Positions 53,732 to 63,960 are shown, numbered from the stretch's first letter. The stretch is 64,000 nt of DNA from Actinocrispum wychmicini (GCF_004345645.1 NZ_SLWS01000001.1:1057546-1121545), one strand, 5' to 3'. The notes: generated by a model from the sequence alone, not told the origin. Translations and numbers: made by a program.

Positions 53732-54382
53732 ATGCCGGGACGTACACGGCAGGGTGGCGGTTTTGGCGGCCAGGGCGGTCAGGGCGGCGGCAACGACCGC
53801 GGTGACCGTCGGGACCGCAGGGACCGCCGCGACGGTGGCCGTGGCGGAGCGGCCCAGGAGAAGACTCCGCACCTTGAGCGCGTGGTCGCGATCAACCGCG
53901 TCGCCAAGGTCGTGAAGGGTGGCCGGCGGTTCAGCTTCACCGCGCTGGTGGTCGTCGGGGACGGCGACGGCCAGGTCGGTGTCGGCTACGGCAAGGCCAA
54001 GGAGGTGCCCGCCGCGATCGCGAAGGGCGTGGAGGAAGCCAAGAAGAACTTCTTCCGCGTGCCCCGGATCGCCGGCACCATCCCGCACCCGATCCAGGGC
54101 GAGGACGCCGCCGGCGTCGTGCTCCTGCGGCCGGCCAGCGCCGGTACCGGCGTGATCGCCGGTGGCCCGGTGCGTGCCGTCCTGGAGTGCGCCGGTGTGC
54201 ACGACGTGTTGTCGAAGTCGCTCGGCAGCGACAACGCGATCAACATCGTGCACGCGACCGTCGCCGCGCTGAAGGGCCTGCAGCGTCCGGAGGAGGTGGC
54301 CGCCCGCCGCGGTCTGCCGCTTGAGGACGTCGCTCCGGCTGCGATGCTGCGTGCCCGCGCCCAAGCGGCCAAGGGAGCGTGA
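53732..54382 (+). CDS. rpsE: 30S ribosomal protein S5
   Basis: A 216-residue protein. The S5 core begins at [20 protein letters not shown]; the spectinomycin loop is unaltered. The first 48 residues are a Gly/Arg/Asp-rich low-complexity extension with repeated RRDRRD units and GGQGGQGGG, longer than in E. coli. ATG 53732 follows GGAAGGAACG. Confidence 0.97.
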   Translation: MPGRTRQGGGFGGQGGQGGGNDRGDRRDRRDRRDGGRGGAAQEKTPHLERVVAINRVAKVVKGGRRFSFTALVVVGDGDGQVGVGYGKAKEVPAAIAKGVEEAKKNFFRVPRIAGTIPHPIQGEDAAGVVLLRPASAGTGVIAGGPVRAVLECAGVHDVLSKSLGSDNAINIVHATVAALKGLQRPEEVAARRGLPLEDVAPAAMLRARAQAAKGA

Positions 54383-54383
54383 C

Positions 54384-54569
54384 ATGGCCAAGCTGAAGAT
54401 CACCCAGGTCAAAAGCAAGATAGGCACCAAGCACAACCACCGCGAGTCGCTGCGCACCCTCGGGTTGCGCAAGATCCGCCAGAGCACGGTGCGTGACGAC
54501 ACCCCCCAGGTCCGCGGCTTGATCCACTGCGTGCGGCACCTGGTGGTCGTCGAGGAGGTCCAAGACTGA
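54384..54569 (+). CDS. rpmD: 50S ribosomal protein L30
   Basis: A 61-residue protein ([39 protein letters not shown]), standard length. It starts 1 bp after rpsE and the stop overlaps rplO (TGATG). Confidence 0.97.
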   Translation: MAKLKITQVKSKIGTKHNHRESLRTLGLRKIRQSTVRDDTPQVRGLIHCVRHLVVVEEVQD

Positions 54570-55012
54570 TGGCCATCAAACTCCATCACCTGCGGCCGGC
54601 CCCCGGCGCCAAGACCGAGAAGATGCGGGTCGGTCGCGGTGAGGGTTCCAAGGGCAAGACGGCCGGCCGTGGCACCAAGGGCACCAAGGCCCGCAAGAAC
54701 GTGCCGGCCCGGTTCGAAGGTGGGCAGATGCCCATCCACATGCGGCTGCCGAAGCTCAAGGGCTTCAAGAACCGCTTCCGGGTGGAGTACCAGGTTGTCA
54801 ACATCGGCGATCTGGCCGGTCTGTTCCCGGAGGGCGGCAAGGTCGGCATCCTCGACCTGGTCGCCAAGGGCGCGGTCCGCAAGGGCCAGCTCGTCAAGGT
54901 CCTCGGCGACGGCGACCTCGGCGGCGTGAAGTTCGACGTGACCGCCAACGGTTTCTCCAGCAGTGCGGTCGAGAAGATCACCGCGGCGGGTGGCACTGTC
55001 ACCAAGCTGTGA
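54569..55012 (+). CDS. rplO: 50S ribosomal protein L15
   Basis: A 147-residue protein ([21 protein letters not shown], then [18 protein letters not shown]). Last gene of this ribosomal block: a strong terminator lies 7 bp after the stop, so secY is not in the same transcript, unlike the E. coli spc operon. Confidence 0.97.
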   Translation: MAIKLHHLRPAPGAKTEKMRVGRGEGSKGKTAGRGTKGTKARKNVPARFEGGQMPIHMRLPKLKGFKNRFRVEYQVVNIGDLAGLFPEGGKVGILDLVAKGAVRKGQLVKVLGDGDLGGVKFDVTANGFSSSAVEKITAAGGTVTKL

Positions 55013-55019
55013 GCTGTTG

Positions 55020-55064
55020 AACGCGCAAGGCCCGTCAGGCAACTCCTGACGGGCCTTGCGCGTT
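55020..55064 (+). terminator. Terminator after rplO
   Basis: A perfect 20-bp stem. AACGCGCAAGGCCCGTCAGG (55020-55039) pairs with its complement at 55045-55064 around loop CAACT. It is the strongest terminator-like hairpin in the window. Confidence 0.9.
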
Positions 55065-55122
55065 TCTACCTGCGACACCTCCTGGGCGGCAGCGGATAGG
55101 CCAGTCGCTACTGTCGGTTGTC

Positions 55123-55677
55123 ATGGAACTTGTGGTGCTCCTGGACGAGGACGGGTACGCGACCGGAACGGCCGACAAGGCGGAGGTACACCACGAGCGA
55201 ACGCCGCTGCATCTGGCGTTCTCGGCCTACGTGTTCGATCCTGACGGGCGGTTCCTGTTGACCCGCAGGGCGATGGGCAAACGCACCTGGCCGGGTGTGT
55301 GGACCAACAGCTGCTGCGGCCATCCGGGGCCGGGCGAGGACATGGTGTCGACCGTGCGCAGGCGGTTGCGGGACGAGCTCGGCTTGGTGGCCGCGGAGGT
55401 CGACCTTGTGCTGCCCCGGTTCCGCTACCGGGCGACGATGCCGGACGGGGTGGTGGAGAACGAGATGTGTCCCGTCTACCGGGTCACCGTCACCGGGCAG
55501 CCCGCGCCGGATCCCGAAGAGGTGATGGCCTTCGAATGGGTCGAGTGGCCGCCCCGGGACCGCGCGTTGTCCCCGTGGGCGACGGAACAACTGGTCGAAC
55601 TGGCAGAAATGGGACCAGACCCCCGTGTCTGGCCGGTGGGAGACGAGCAGGACCTGCCGCCAGCGGCGCTCAAGTAA
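55123..55677 (+). CDS. idi: Isopentenyl-diphosphate delta-isomerase, type I
   Basis: A 184-residue Nudix-fold enzyme that interconverts IPP and DMAPP for isoprenoid synthesis. The catalytic Cys lies in NSCCGHP, the second catalytic Glu in [10 protein letters not shown], and the Nudix-like stretch is [10 protein letters not shown]. The start ATG at 55123 gives the usual length. It stands alone between the rplO terminator and the secY leader. Confidence 0.93.
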   Translation: MELVVLLDEDGYATGTADKAEVHHERTPLHLAFSAYVFDPDGRFLLTRRAMGKRTWPGVWTNSCCGHPGPGEDMVSTVRRRLRDELGLVAAEVDLVLPRFRYRATMPDGVVENEMCPVYRVTVTGQPAPDPEEVMAFEWVEWPPRDRALSPWATEQLVELAEMGPDPRVWPVGDEQDLPPAALK

Positions 55678-55714
55678 GCCGGACGGGGGTGGCGGACCCC
55701 CACGGATAGACTGT

Positions 55715-55852
55715 TAGAGTTCGGGGCACGCTTCGGGACAAATGTGCCCCGAAGCGTTCCTGGCTTTGTTCCAGCCAGGCCGTGTTCCCGCCGGTGAACC
55801 ACCGGCCCATGTCGTTCGCCGGTGTGACGCCGGTGACGCGAGGAGGTCTTGC
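55715..55852 (+). promoter_or_regulatory. Structured secY leader with competing hairpins
   Basis: TAGAGT (55715-55720) may be a -10, preceded by TAGACT (55707-55712). In the leader CGGGGCAC (55722-55729) can pair with GTGCCCCG (55744-55751), or CGCTTCGGG (55729-55737) with CCCGAAGCG (55748-55756). The right arms overlap, so only one hairpin can form. A further hairpin CCTGGCT/AGCCAGG (about 55760-55780) and GC-rich dyads follow, up to AGGAGG before the GTG. Confidence 0.55.
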
Positions 55853-57157
55853 GTGCTAGGCGCCTTCCGCTCGGCTCTCGCGACGCCGGATCTGCGCAAG
55901 AAGATCCTGTTCACACTCGGGATCATTGTGCTGTACCGGATAGGAGCGCTGCTGCCCTCTCCGGGCGTGTCCTACCCGAACGTGCAGAAGTGCATGGCCG
56001 GCATCTCGGACCAGGGCGGGATCTACTCGCTGCTGAACCTGTTCAGCGGTGGCGCGCTGCTGCAGCTGTCCGTGTTCGCGCTGGGCATCATGCCGTACAT
56101 CACGGCGAGCATCATCATCCAGCTGCTCACCGTGGTCATCCCGCGGTTCGAGCAGTTGAAGAAGGAAGGCCAAGCGGGCCAGGGCAAGCTGACCCAGTTC
56201 ACCCGCTACCTGACCATCGCGCTGGCGATCCTGCAGGCCACCGGCATCGTGGCGCTGGCCGACCGTGGCCAGTTGTTCAACAACTGCCAGGACGACATCA
56301 TCCCCGGGCACGGCATCTGGAAGCTGGCCATCATCGTCGTCACGATGACCGCCGGCACCGCCGTCATCATGTGGCTGGGCGAGCTGATCACCGAACGCGG
56401 CATCGGCAACGGCATGTCGCTGTTGATGTTCGTGAACATCGCGGCGCGGATCCCGGCCGAGGGCAAGAACATCTGGGACAAGGGCGCGCTCACGTTCGTC
56501 GTGATCTGCGTGTTCGGTCTGGCCATCATCGCCAGCGTCGTGTTCATGGAGCAGGGGCAGCGCCGGATCCCGGTGCAGTACGCCAAGCGCATGATCGGCC
56601 GCCGGATGTACGGCGGCACGTCGACGTACCTGCCGTTGAAGGTCAACCAGGCCGGTGTCATCCCGGTGATCTTCGCGTCGTCGCTGCTCTACCTGCCCGA
56701 CCTGATCTCCCGGCTGGTCGGCGCCAACCAGGACTCCGGCTGGCAGCGGTTCATCGCGCAGCACCTGGTGTCGCAGGGCGACTGGGTGCACATCCTGACG
56801 TATTTCGCCCTGATCATCTTCTTCACGTACTTCTACATCCAGATCACGTTCAACGTCCATGAGCGTGCCGACGAGATGCGGAAGTTCGGTGGCTTCATCC
56901 CCGGTATCCGGCCCGGTCGTCCGACGTCGGAGTACTTGAGTTTCGTACTGAGCCGCATCACCCTGCCCGGCTCGATCTACCTCGGCATCATCGCGATCCT
57001 GCCCAACTTCTTCCTGTCCATCACCGGGCAGGGGCAGAACCAGAACTTCCCGTTCGGTGGTACCGCGGTCCTGATCATGGTCGGCGTCGGCCTCGACACC
57101 GTGAAGCAGATCGAGAGCCAGCTGATGCAGCGCAACTACGAAGGGTTCCTCAAGTGA
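55853..57157 (+). CDS. secY: Preprotein translocase subunit SecY
   Basis: A 434-residue protein with ten predicted membrane helices. The N-terminus is typical ([19 protein letters not shown]), as is the plug/pore region ([19 protein letters not shown]). It forms the Sec channel with SecE. GTG 55853 follows AGGAGG; longer upstream frames run into the structured leader. The stop overlaps adk as GTGA. Confidence 0.97.
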   Translation: MLGAFRSALATPDLRKKILFTLGIIVLYRIGALLPSPGVSYPNVQKCMAGISDQGGIYSLLNLFSGGALLQLSVFALGIMPYITASIIIQLLTVVIPRFEQLKKEGQAGQGKLTQFTRYLTIALAILQATGIVALADRGQLFNNCQDDIIPGHGIWKLAIIVVTMTAGTAVIMWLGELITERGIGNGMSLLMFVNIAARIPAEGKNIWDKGALTFVVICVFGLAIIASVVFMEQGQRRIPVQYAKRMIGRRMYGGTSTYLPLKVNQAGVIPVIFASSLLYLPDLISRLVGANQDSGWQRFIAQHLVSQGDWVHILTYFALIIFFTYFYIQITFNVHERADEMRKFGGFIPGIRPGRPTSEYLSFVLSRITLPGSIYLGIIAILPNFFLSITGQGQNQNFPFGGTAVLIMVGVGLDTVKQIESQLMQRNYEGFLK

Positions 57158-57720
57158 CACGACTCGTTCTGGTCGGCCCGCCCGGCGCGGGCAAGGGCAC
57201 GCAGGCCGGGACGCTCAGTGAGAAGCTCGGCGTGCCGCACATCTCCACCGGGGACCTGTTCCGGGCCCACATCGGGGACGGAACGGCCCTCGGCCGCAGC
57301 GTCAAGGGCATCCTCGACGCCGGCAAGCTCGTGCCGGACGAGGTGACCAACGAGATGGTCCGGGAGCGGCTGGCCGAGGCGGACGCCCAGGACGGGTTCC
57401 TGCTCGACGGCTTCCCGCGCAACATCGCCCAGGCCGAGGTGCTCGACAAGATCCTGGCCGAGTCCGGGCACAAGCTGGACGCCGTGGTGGAGTTCCAGAT
57501 CGACGAGGACGTGGTGGTGGACCGCCTGCTGAGTCGCGGGCGCACCGACGACACCGAGGAAGTCATCCGCCACCGCCAGCACGTGTACCGCTCGGAGACC
57601 GAGCCGCTGCTGAACCACTACCGCGACCTGTTGCTGACGGTCGACGCCGTCGGCGATGTCGACGAGGTCACCTCCCGCGTGCTGCGGTCGCTGGACGAGA
57701 AACCCCACGGGCAGGCGTGA
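57154..57720 (+). CDS. adk: Adenylate kinase (short-LID form)
   Basis: A 188-residue kinase with P-loop GPPGAGKGT, the NMP-binding region STGDLFRAH and [11 protein letters not shown]. The LID is the short type without the zinc-binding insert, as in other actinobacteria. It makes 2 ADP from ATP and AMP. It overlaps both secY and map by GTGA. Confidence 0.96.
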   Translation: MTRLVLVGPPGAGKGTQAGTLSEKLGVPHISTGDLFRAHIGDGTALGRSVKGILDAGKLVPDEVTNEMVRERLAEADAQDGFLLDGFPRNIAQAEVLDKILAESGHKLDAVVEFQIDEDVVVDRLLSRGRTDDTEEVIRHRQHVYRSETEPLLNHYRDLLLTVDAVGDVDEVTSRVLRSLDEKPHGQA

Positions 57721-58535
57721 CCACGGGTGGTGTGCTCGGGCGGCTGCGGGGGCGCCGCAGCATGATCGAGATCAAGTCCCGCGGCGAGCTGGAAGCCATG
57801 CGCGCCGCCGGGGTCATTGTCGCGCGTGCGCTGGACGTGGTGACCAAGGCCGTCCAGCCGGGGGTGAGCACGGCCGAGTTGGACGAACTGGCCGAGCAGA
57901 CGATCCGGGACGCGGGCGCGGTGCCGTCCTTCAAGGGGTACCACGGTTTCCCGGCGACCATCTGCGCGTCGGTGAACTCGCAGGTCGTGCACGGCATCCC
58001 GGGGCCGGGCCAGGTGCTCGCCGAGGGTGACCTGATCTCCGTCGACTGCGGGGCGATCCTGGACGGCTGGCACGGCGACGCGGCCGTGACCGTCGTGGCG
58101 GGCGCGATCTCCCCGGAGGACGCTGCCTTGTCGGAGGCGACGCGGGCGTCGATGTACGCGGGGATCGAGGCGCTCAAGGTCGGCAACCGGCTGTCGGACG
58201 TGTCGCATGCCATCGAGCTGTCGATCCTGGCTTCGGCGAAGAGCGACGGCGTGCGGTACGGGATCATCAAGGACTACGGCGGTCACGGCATCGGCACCGA
58301 GATGCACATGGAGCCGTTCCTGCCGAACTACGGCAAACCCGGCAAAGGCCCCAAACTGATCCCGGGGATGGCCATCGCCGTCGAGCCGATGCTGACCAGG
58401 GGCGGGAACAAGACCCTGGAGCTGGACGACGGCTGGACCGTGGTGACGGTCGACGAGTCCCGCGCGGCCCACTGGGAGCATTCCGTGGCCGTGACCGAGG
58501 ACGGCCCCTGGATCCTGACGGCACCGGCCGACTGA
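57717..58535 (+). CDS. map: Methionine aminopeptidase, type I
   Basis: A 272-residue metallopeptidase that removes the initiator Met. The metal ligands are in HGIPGPG (substrate His), [18 protein letters not shown], the HGIGTEMH motif and the final Glu residues ([16 protein letters not shown]). GTG 57717 overlaps the adk stop; ATG 57762 is a possible shorter start closer to the usual enzyme N-terminus. Confidence 0.95.
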   Translation: MTTGGVLGRLRGRRSMIEIKSRGELEAMRAAGVIVARALDVVTKAVQPGVSTAELDELAEQTIRDAGAVPSFKGYHGFPATICASVNSQVVHGIPGPGQVLAEGDLISVDCGAILDGWHGDAAVTVVAGAISPEDAALSEATRASMYAGIEALKVGNRLSDVSHAIELSILASAKSDGVRYGIIKDYGGHGIGTEMHMEPFLPNYGKPGKGPKLIPGMAIAVEPMLTRGGNKTLELDDGWTVVTVDESRAAHWEHSVAVTEDGPWILTAPAD

Positions 58536-58536
58536 C

Positions 58537-58554
58537 GGTAGGGGCAGCCCTACC
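58537..58554 (+). terminator. Possible terminator after map
   Basis: GGTAGGG (58537-58543) pairs perfectly with CCCTACC (58548-58554) around GCAG, immediately after the map stop. No T-tract follows, so efficiency is uncertain. Confidence 0.4.
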
Positions 58555-58603
58555 TCGGGTGGTGGGGCTTGTGCCATCCACCTGGGGATCTGTGGCTGGA
58601 AGC

Positions 58604-59008
58604 ATGGGTTCCATGATTGAGCCCGACCGGATGCGGGTCTCCGACATCGACCGCCAGGCCACCGAGGCCAGACTTCGGGTGGCGCACGCCGAAGGCAGCC
58701 TGACGCTGACCGAGCTGGACGACCGGCTGGTCGGCCTCTGGCAGGCCAAAACCCGCGGTGACCTGGCGTTGCTCACGATGGACCTGCCGGCCCCCGCGCC
58801 GCCAACCCCGCCGCCGCCGAAGCCAAGGCCGAGCGCGCTGAAGGTGCTGGCCGCCATCTGGCTGAGTGTCAGCGTCCTGAACGCGACGATCTGGCTCATC
58901 ATCAGTGTCACGACCGTGAGCCTTGTTTACCCCTGGTTCATCTGGGTCCTGATGCCGCCGGGCGTGGTGCTCGGCTCGGTCTGGATGATGACGCGTAAGG
59001 GCAGGTAG
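58604..59008 (+). CDS. DUF1707 domain membrane protein
   Basis: A protein of about 134 residues. The N-terminal DUF1707 region ([34 protein letters not shown]) is a helical domain common in actinobacterial membrane proteins and of unknown function. A Pro-rich linker follows, then two membrane helices ([20 protein letters not shown] and [20 protein letters not shown]). Start is ambiguous between ATG 58604 and ATG 58613. It lies between map and infA and need not be functionally linked to them. Confidence 0.8.
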   Translation: MGSMIEPDRMRVSDIDRQATEARLRVAHAEGSLTLTELDDRLVGLWQAKTRGDLALLTMDLPAPAPPTPPPPKPRPSALKVLAAIWLSVSVLNATIWLIISVTTVSLVYPWFIWVLMPPGVVLGSVWMMTRKGR

Positions 59009-59018
59009 GGACCCTGAT

Positions 59019-59047
59019 TTGGGGGACGTCCGCAGGGTGCGTACACT
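59019..59047 (+). promoter_or_regulatory. Candidate infA-operon promoter
   Basis: TTGGGG (59019-59024), a 17-bp spacer and TACACT (59042-59047) lie about 130 bp before infA, in a good arrangement for a housekeeping promoter. Confidence 0.5.
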
Positions 59048-59174
59048 GGTTTGGTGGCGCGCTCGTTGCGCCGGTCCCGTTGTGCGGTTTTCACAAACGA
59101 ACCCTCACGTGTCCGGACTCCGCGCGTCCGTCATGAAGATCAGGACAGTCATCTCGTCACGAAACGCGGAGGAC

Positions 59175-59396
59175 ATGGGCAAGAAAGACGGGGCCATCGA
59201 AGTCGAGGGTCGCGTGGTCGAACCCCTTCCCAACGCGATGTTCCGCGTTGAGCTGGAGAACGGGCACAAAGTTCTCGCGCATATCAGCGGCAAGATGCGG
59301 CAGCACTACATCCGTATCCTGCCGGAGGACCGGGTCGTTGTGGAGCTCTCTCCGTACGATCTGACCCGTGGGCGCATCGTCTACCGCTACAAGTAG
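59175..59396 (+). CDS. infA: Translation initiation factor IF-1
   Basis: A 73-residue OB-fold protein ([57 protein letters not shown]), full standard length. ATG 59175 follows GCGGAGG. First gene of the infA-rpoA group. Confidence 0.98.
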   Translation: MGKKDGAIEVEGRVVEPLPNAMFRVELENGHKVLAHISGKMRQHYIRILPEDRVVVELSPYDLTRGRIVYRYK

Positions 59397-59431
59397 TGAC
59401 CTTTACCAGGCTTGAACAGGAGAGCTGAGGC

Positions 59432-59545
59432 GTGAAGGTCCAGCCGAGCGTCAAGAAGATCTGCGACAAGTGCAAGGTGATCCGCCGGCACGGTCGCGTC
59501 ATGGTGATCTGCGAGAACTTGCGTCACAAGCAGCGCCAGGGCTGA
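59432..59545 (+). CDS. rpmJ: 50S ribosomal protein L36 (zinc-binding C+ form)
   Basis: A 37-residue protein, [20 protein letters not shown] and a tail with Cys27 and His32. Together with Cys11 and Cys14 these are the zinc ligands of the C+ type. The GTG start follows AGGAGAG. Confidence 0.97.
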   Translation: MKVQPSVKKICDKCKVIRRHGRVMVICENLRHKQRQG

Positions 59546-59696
59546 CACACAACACCAAGAGGACCTCCCAACACCTGCCGGGTCACACGGACCCGGCCAC
59601 CCCCGGACTTCAGGCCGGGGCCCGGGCACATCGAGTCACCCCGGGGCGGTCAGGGAGCAGACCTGGAGAAACACCTTAAAAGGAGACATCGCCGAA
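59546..59696 (+). promoter_or_regulatory. rpmJ-rpsM gap with two hairpins
   Basis: A 151-nt gap without a gene. GCCGGGTC (59577-59584) pairs with GACCCGGC (59590-59597), and CCCCGG (59601-59606) with CCGGGG (59615-59620). GACCTCCCAA (near 59562) also occurs in the rpsL leader (near 40491). The arrangement suggests a regulatory leader inside the operon; ligand unknown. Confidence 0.45.
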
Positions 59697-60077
59697 ATGG
59701 CCCGACTCATGGGCGTCGACCTCCCCCGCGAGAAGCGGTTGGAGATCGCGCTGACCTACATCTTTGGCATCGGGCGTACCCGCTCCAAGGAGACGCTGAA
59801 GGCCACCGAGCTCTCCGCTGACCTGCGCGTGAAGGACCTCACCGACGAGGACGTCCTCAAGCTGCGGGACTACATCGAGGAGAACTACAAGGTCGAGGGT
59901 GACCTCCGCCGTGAGGTCCAGGCCGACATTCGCCGGAAGATGGAGATCGGCTGCTACGAGGGCCTGCGGTGGCGCCGCGGTCTGCCGGTTCGCGGTCAGC
60001 GGACCAAGACCAACGCCCGTACCCGCAAGGGCCCGAAGAAGACGGTCGCCGGCAAGAAGAAGGCCGGTAAGAAGTGA
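59697..60077 (+). CDS. rpsM: 30S ribosomal protein S13
   Basis: A 126-residue protein ([39 protein letters not shown]) that contacts tRNA and L5 from the 30S head. The stop overlaps a small downstream ORF (GTGATG). Confidence 0.98.
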   Translation: MARLMGVDLPREKRLEIALTYIFGIGRTRSKETLKATELSADLRVKDLTDEDVLKLRDYIEENYKVEGDLRREVQADIRRKMEIGCYEGLRWRRGLPVRGQRTKTNARTRKGPKKTVAGKKKAGKK

Positions 60078-60262
60078 TGAGCCAGTACTGCGGTCGGAGT
60101 CTGAAGCTCGTCACCCAGCGGCGTCGCGGCCGGTCCGCCATGCGGGCCACGCTCGTCGCCCCGCAGAACGCCCGTCCAGAGGCGTTGCGGGACCTCTACC
60201 TCGACGCCGGGTCCCGGATCCGGCGCGCGGCCGTCACCTCGCCTTCCAGCGCTTCCAAGTAG
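60077..60262 (+). CDS. Small basic ORF between rpsM and rpsK, unrecognised
   Basis: A 61-codon frame, [20 protein letters not shown] then a region with one short helix (ARPEALRDLYLDAGSRIRR). It starts at ATG 60077, one base overlapping the rpsM TGA (GTG 60074 is also possible). Its TAG overlaps the AGGAG that precedes rpsK. Usual actinobacterial rpsM-rpsK gaps are short, so this inserted, coupled frame is notable. It has one Cys and is strongly basic. I do not recognise it; a spurious frame in high-GC DNA is the alternative. Confidence 0.45.
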   Translation: MSQYCGRSLKLVTQRRRGRSAMRATLVAPQNARPEALRDLYLDAGSRIRRAAVTSPSSASK

Positions 60263-60277
60263 GAGAACCACCCACCA

Positions 60278-60685
60278 ATGCCACCCAAGTCACGTACTGG
60301 CGCCGGAGTCAAGAAGGTCCGGCGCAAGGAAAAGAAGAACATCTCGCACGGGCACGCCCACATCAAGAGCACCTTCAACAACACGATCGTCTCGATCACC
60401 GACCCGCAGGGCAACGTGATCAGCTGGGCCTCCAGCGGCCACGTCGGCTTCAAGGGCTCGCGCAAGTCGACGCCGTTCGCCGCCCAGATGGCCGCGGAGA
60501 ACGCCGCCCGCAAGGCGGCCGAGCACGGCATGAAGAAGGTCGACGTGTTCGTCAAGGGCCCGGGTTCCGGTCGGGAGACCGCGATCCGTTCACTGCAGGC
60601 CGCCGGCCTCGAGGTCGGCACGATCCAGGACGTGACCCCGCAGCCTCACAACGGCTGCCGCCCGCCAAAGCGGCGCCGGGTCTGA
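60278..60685 (+). CDS. rpsK: 30S ribosomal protein S11
   Basis: A 135-residue protein ([55 protein letters not shown]) at the 30S platform. ATG 60278; TAGGAGAA lies about 12 nt upstream. Confidence 0.98.
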   Translation: MPPKSRTGAGVKKVRRKEKKNISHGHAHIKSTFNNTIVSITDPQGNVISWASSGHVGFKGSRKSTPFAAQMAAENAARKAAEHGMKKVDVFVKGPGSGRETAIRSLQAAGLEVGTIQDVTPQPHNGCRPPKRRRV

Positions 60686-60708
60686 GGAACGGGGAGGAGT
60701 AACTACAG

Positions 60709-61314
60709 ATGGCTCGTTACACGGGACCTGCCACGCGCAAGTCGCGGCGGCTCAAGGTTGACCTCGTCGGCGGCGACCAGGCGTTCGAGCGCCGCCCCTA
60801 TCCGCCCGGCCAGCACGGCCGCGGCCGGATCAAGGAGAGCGAGTACCTGCTCCAGCTGCAGGAGAAGCAGAAGGCGCGCTTCACCTACGGCGTGCTGGAG
60901 CGTCAGTTCCGCAAGTACTACGAAGAGGCCGTGCGCCAGCAGGGCAAGACCGGTGAGGTCCTGCTGCAGCTGCTGGAGTCCCGGTTGGACAACGTGGTGT
61001 ACCGCGCCGGCCTGGCCCGCACCCGGCGCCAGGCGCGCCAGCTGGTCAGCCACGGTCACTTCATCGTCAACGGCCAGAAGGTCAACATCCCGAGCTTCCA
61101 GGTGACGAAGTTCGACATCATCGACGTGAAGCCGAAGTCGCTGCCGACGCTGCCGTTCGAGGTCGCCAAGGCCACCTTCGGCGACCGGCCGATGCCGGCC
61201 TGGCTTCAGGTCGTGCAGTCGAACCTGCGGATCCTGGTGCACCAGCGGCCGGAGCGGGCGCAGATCGACACGCCCGTCCAGGAGCAGCTGATCGTCGAGT
61301 TCTACTCGAAGTAG
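60709..61314 (+). CDS. rpsD: 30S ribosomal protein S4
   Basis: A 201-residue protein ([20 protein letters not shown], an S4 RNA-binding domain with [20 protein letters not shown]) that nucleates 30S assembly and in some bacteria represses this operon. The N-terminus lacks zinc cysteines. rpoA follows after 50 bp. Confidence 0.98.
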   Translation: MARYTGPATRKSRRLKVDLVGGDQAFERRPYPPGQHGRGRIKESEYLLQLQEKQKARFTYGVLERQFRKYYEEAVRQQGKTGEVLLQLLESRLDNVVYRAGLARTRRQARQLVSHGHFIVNGQKVNIPSFQVTKFDIIDVKPKSLPTLPFEVAKATFGDRPMPAWLQVVQSNLRILVHQRPERAQIDTPVQEQLIVEFYSK

Positions 61315-61364
61315 TGGTTCCAGCAGGCATCAAATAGCGGGTGCCTTAGGGAAGGAAAACAGAA

Positions 61365-62420
61365 GTGCTCATCTCTCAGCGTCCCAGCCTGGTCGAGGAG
61401 CCGGTCGCCGAAACCCGGTCCCGGTTCGTGATCGAGCCGTTGGAGCCGGGCTTCGGCTACACGCTCGGCAACTCGCTGCGCCGGACCTTGTTGTCCTCGA
61501 TCCCGGGGGCGGCGGTGACCAGCATCCGCATCGACGGCGTGCTGCACGAGTTCACCACCGTGCCGGGGGTCAAGGAGGACGTCACCGACATCATCCTGAA
61601 CCTCAAGGAGCTGGTGGTCAGCTCCGAGGAGGACGAGCCGGTCACCATGTACCTGCGCAAGCAGGGCCCCGGTGAGGTCACCGCGGGCGACATCGTGCCG
61701 CCGGCCGGTGTCACCGTGCACAACCCCGATCTGCACATCGCCACGCTGAACGGCAAGGGCAAGCTGGAGATCGAGCTGGTCGTCGAGCGGGGCCGGGGCT
61801 ACGTGCCGGCCGTGCAGAACAAGCAGGCGGGTGCCGAGATCGGCCGGATCCCGGTCGACTCGATCTACTCGCCGGTGCTGAAGGTGACCTACAAGGTCGA
61901 GGCCACCCGGGTCGAGCAGCGCACCGACTTCGACAAGCTGATCCTCGACGTGGAGTCCAAGCCGTCGATCACGCCGCGGGACGCGGTGGCGTCGGCCGGC
62001 AAGACCCTGGTCGAGCTGTTCGGCCTGGCGCGTGAGCTGAACGTGGACGCGGAGGGCATCGAGATCGGCCCGTCGCCCGCCGAGGCGGACACGATCGCGG
62101 CCTACGCGATGCCGATCGAGGACCTCGACCTGACGGTGCGGTCGTACAACTGCCTCAAGCGCGAAGGCATCCACACCGTGGGTGAGCTGGTGTCGCGCAG
62201 CGAGGCAGACCTGTTGGACATCCGCAACTTCGGGGCGAAGTCGATCGACGAGGTCAAGATGAAGCTCGTCAGCCTCGGCCTCGCGCTGAAGGACAGCCCG
62301 CCCGGGTTCGACCCGTCCGCGGCCGCGTCCGACTACCCGGCCGAGGGCGCGTGGACGGGCTCGAGCCTGGACGCGGGTCACGACGACGGCCAGGACTACG
62401 CCGAGACTGAGCAGCTCTAA
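61365..62420 (+). CDS. rpoA: DNA-directed RNA polymerase subunit alpha
   Basis: A 351-residue protein. The N-terminal dimerisation domain ([20 protein letters not shown]) and C-terminal DNA-binding domain ([20 protein letters not shown]) are intact, followed by an acidic tail. GTG 61365 follows GGAAGGAAAA. It is 36 bp before rplQ. Confidence 0.98.
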   Translation: MLISQRPSLVEEPVAETRSRFVIEPLEPGFGYTLGNSLRRTLLSSIPGAAVTSIRIDGVLHEFTTVPGVKEDVTDIILNLKELVVSSEEDEPVTMYLRKQGPGEVTAGDIVPPAGVTVHNPDLHIATLNGKGKLEIELVVERGRGYVPAVQNKQAGAEIGRIPVDSIYSPVLKVTYKVEATRVEQRTDFDKLILDVESKPSITPRDAVASAGKTLVELFGLARELNVDAEGIEIGPSPAEADTIAAYAMPIEDLDLTVRSYNCLKREGIHTVGELVSRSEADLLDIRNFGAKSIDEVKMKLVSLGLALKDSPPGFDPSAAASDYPAEGAWTGSSLDAGHDDGQDYAETEQL

Positions 62421-62456
62421 GCCCCTGGCTGGAGCGCATCTACTAGGAGCAAGGAA

Positions 62457-63116
62457 ATGCCCACCCCTACGAAGGGTCGCCGCCTCGGCGGGTCTCCGGC
62501 GCACGAGCGGATGTTGCTGGCCAACCTGGCCACCTCGCTGTTCACGCACGGCCGGATCACGACCACGCAGGCCAAGGCCAAGCGCCTGCGCCCGCTGGCC
62601 GAGCGCCTGATCACCAAGGCCAAGTACGCGCACCTGGCGAACGAGGAGTTCGAGAAGAACACGCCTGAGGCCGAGCGCAAGGACAAGTACAGCGCGACCG
62701 GCTTCAAGATCAGCCCGGCCGCGCTGCACCACCGTCGCGAGATCACCAAGGTGATCCGGGACAAGAACGTGGTGCACCGGCTGCTGGCCGAGATCGGCCC
62801 GTTCTTCATCGACCGGGACGGCGGCTACACCCGGATCGTCAAGACGTTGCCGCGCAAGGGCGACAACGCCAAGATGGCGATCATCGAGCTGGTGAACGAG
62901 AAGACGGCCACCAGCGAGGCGGAGAAGGCGCGCGGCACGAAGTTCGCCAAGGACGCCAAGAAGGCCGACGAGGCCAAGGCCGAGGTTCCGGCCGAGGTCG
63001 AGGAGACCACCGAGGCACCGGCCGACGAGGCCCCTGAGGTCGAGGCGGACAGCGCCGAGGAAGCGACCGAGGAGACCGAAGAGGCCGCCGAGGACGAGAA
63101 GAAGGACAAGTCCTGA
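62457..63116 (+). CDS. rplQ: 50S ribosomal protein L17 with acidic C-terminal extension
   Basis: A 219-residue protein. Residues 1-120 are the L17 core ([37 protein letters not shown]). The remaining 95 residues are Ala/Glu/Asp-rich, as seen in actinobacteria but longer than average. The stop overlaps a CTG that may be the true truA start. Confidence 0.96.
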   Translation: MPTPTKGRRLGGSPAHERMLLANLATSLFTHGRITTTQAKAKRLRPLAERLITKAKYAHLANEEFEKNTPEAERKDKYSATGFKISPAALHHRREITKVIRDKNVVHRLLAEIGPFFIDRDGGYTRIVKTLPRKGDNAKMAIIELVNEKTATSEAEKARGTKFAKDAKKADEAKAEVPAEVEETTEAPADEAPEVEADSAEEATEETEEAAEDEKKDKS

Positions 63117-63134
63117 CGGACCGGCAAGACCCGA

Positions 63135-63171
63135 ACGAGCCCGTCGTTCCCTCCGGGGACGACGGGCTCGT
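63135..63171 (+). other. Hairpin between rplQ and truA
   Basis: ACGAGCCCGTCGT (63135-63147) pairs perfectly with ACGACGGGCTCGT (63159-63171) over an 11-nt loop. It looks like a terminator stem but no T-tract follows, so it may only attenuate or protect the rplQ transcript. Confidence 0.55.
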
Positions 63172-63187
63172 CCGTATCCGCCTGGAC

Positions 63188-63955
63188 GTGTCCTACGACG
63201 GCACGGATTTCTCCGGCTGGGCCCGGCAGCCGCAGAGACGTACGGTGTGCGGTGTCCTTGAGGACGTCCTCGCCCAGGTCCTGCGCGGCCCACTGCGTCG
63301 ACTGACGGTCGCCGGCCGCACGGACGCGGGTGTGCACGCCACCGGCCAGGTGTCCCATGTGGACCTTCCGGTCGACACGGACGCGCCTGCCTTGCCGTAC
63401 CGGCTGAATCGCGCGTTGCCGGCGGATGTCCGCATCCTGCGGGCACGTCGGGTGCCGCCCGAGTTCGACGCCCGGTTCGCCGCGCTTCGCCGGCACTACA
63501 CGTACCGCGTGTCGGACGCACCGGTGGAACCCTTGCGGCGCAACCATGTTGTCGCTTGGCCCCGGCCGCTCGACCTGGCCCGGCTGAACCTGGCCGCGGC
63601 GAACCTGTTGGGTACGCACGACTTCGTGGCGTTCTGCAAGAAACGCGAAGGCGCCACCACGATCCGCGAGCTGCAACGCCTGGAGTGGCACAAGGCCGAC
63701 GACGTGTTCGTCGCCCAGGTGTCCGCGGACGCGTTCTGCCACTCGATGGTCCGCAGCTTGGTCGGTGCCCTGCTGGCCGTCGGTGAGGGCCGGAAGCCGG
63801 CCGACTGGCCGGTTTCCCTGCTGGCCGCGGAAAGCCGCTCCAGCGACGTCACGGTGGCCCCGGCGCACGGCCTGGTGCTGACCGGTGTGGACTATCCGCC
63901 GGACGAGCAGCTCGCGGCCCGCGCACAGCAGACCCGGAACGTACGCACGCTGTGA
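63188..63955 (+). CDS. truA: tRNA pseudouridine synthase A
   Basis: An enzyme of 255 residues or more that makes pseudouridine 38-40 in tRNA anticodon stems. The catalytic Asp is in [22 protein letters not shown] and the C-terminal [16 protein letters not shown] segment are typical. GTG 63188 is the first conventional start but removes the first beta strand, since the codons before it read VRIRLDV, as the family expects. The frame stays open to a CTG at 63113 that overlaps the rplQ stop and follows AAGGA; translation may begin there. Confidence 0.92.
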   Translation: MSYDGTDFSGWARQPQRRTVCGVLEDVLAQVLRGPLRRLTVAGRTDAGVHATGQVSHVDLPVDTDAPALPYRLNRALPADVRILRARRVPPEFDARFAALRRHYTYRVSDAPVEPLRRNHVVAWPRPLDLARLNLAAANLLGTHDFVAFCKKREGATTIRELQRLEWHKADDVFVAQVSADAFCHSMVRSLVGALLAVGEGRKPADWPVSLLAAESRSSDVTVAPAHGLVLTGVDYPPDEQLAARAQQTRNVRTL

Positions 63956-63960
63956 GTCAG

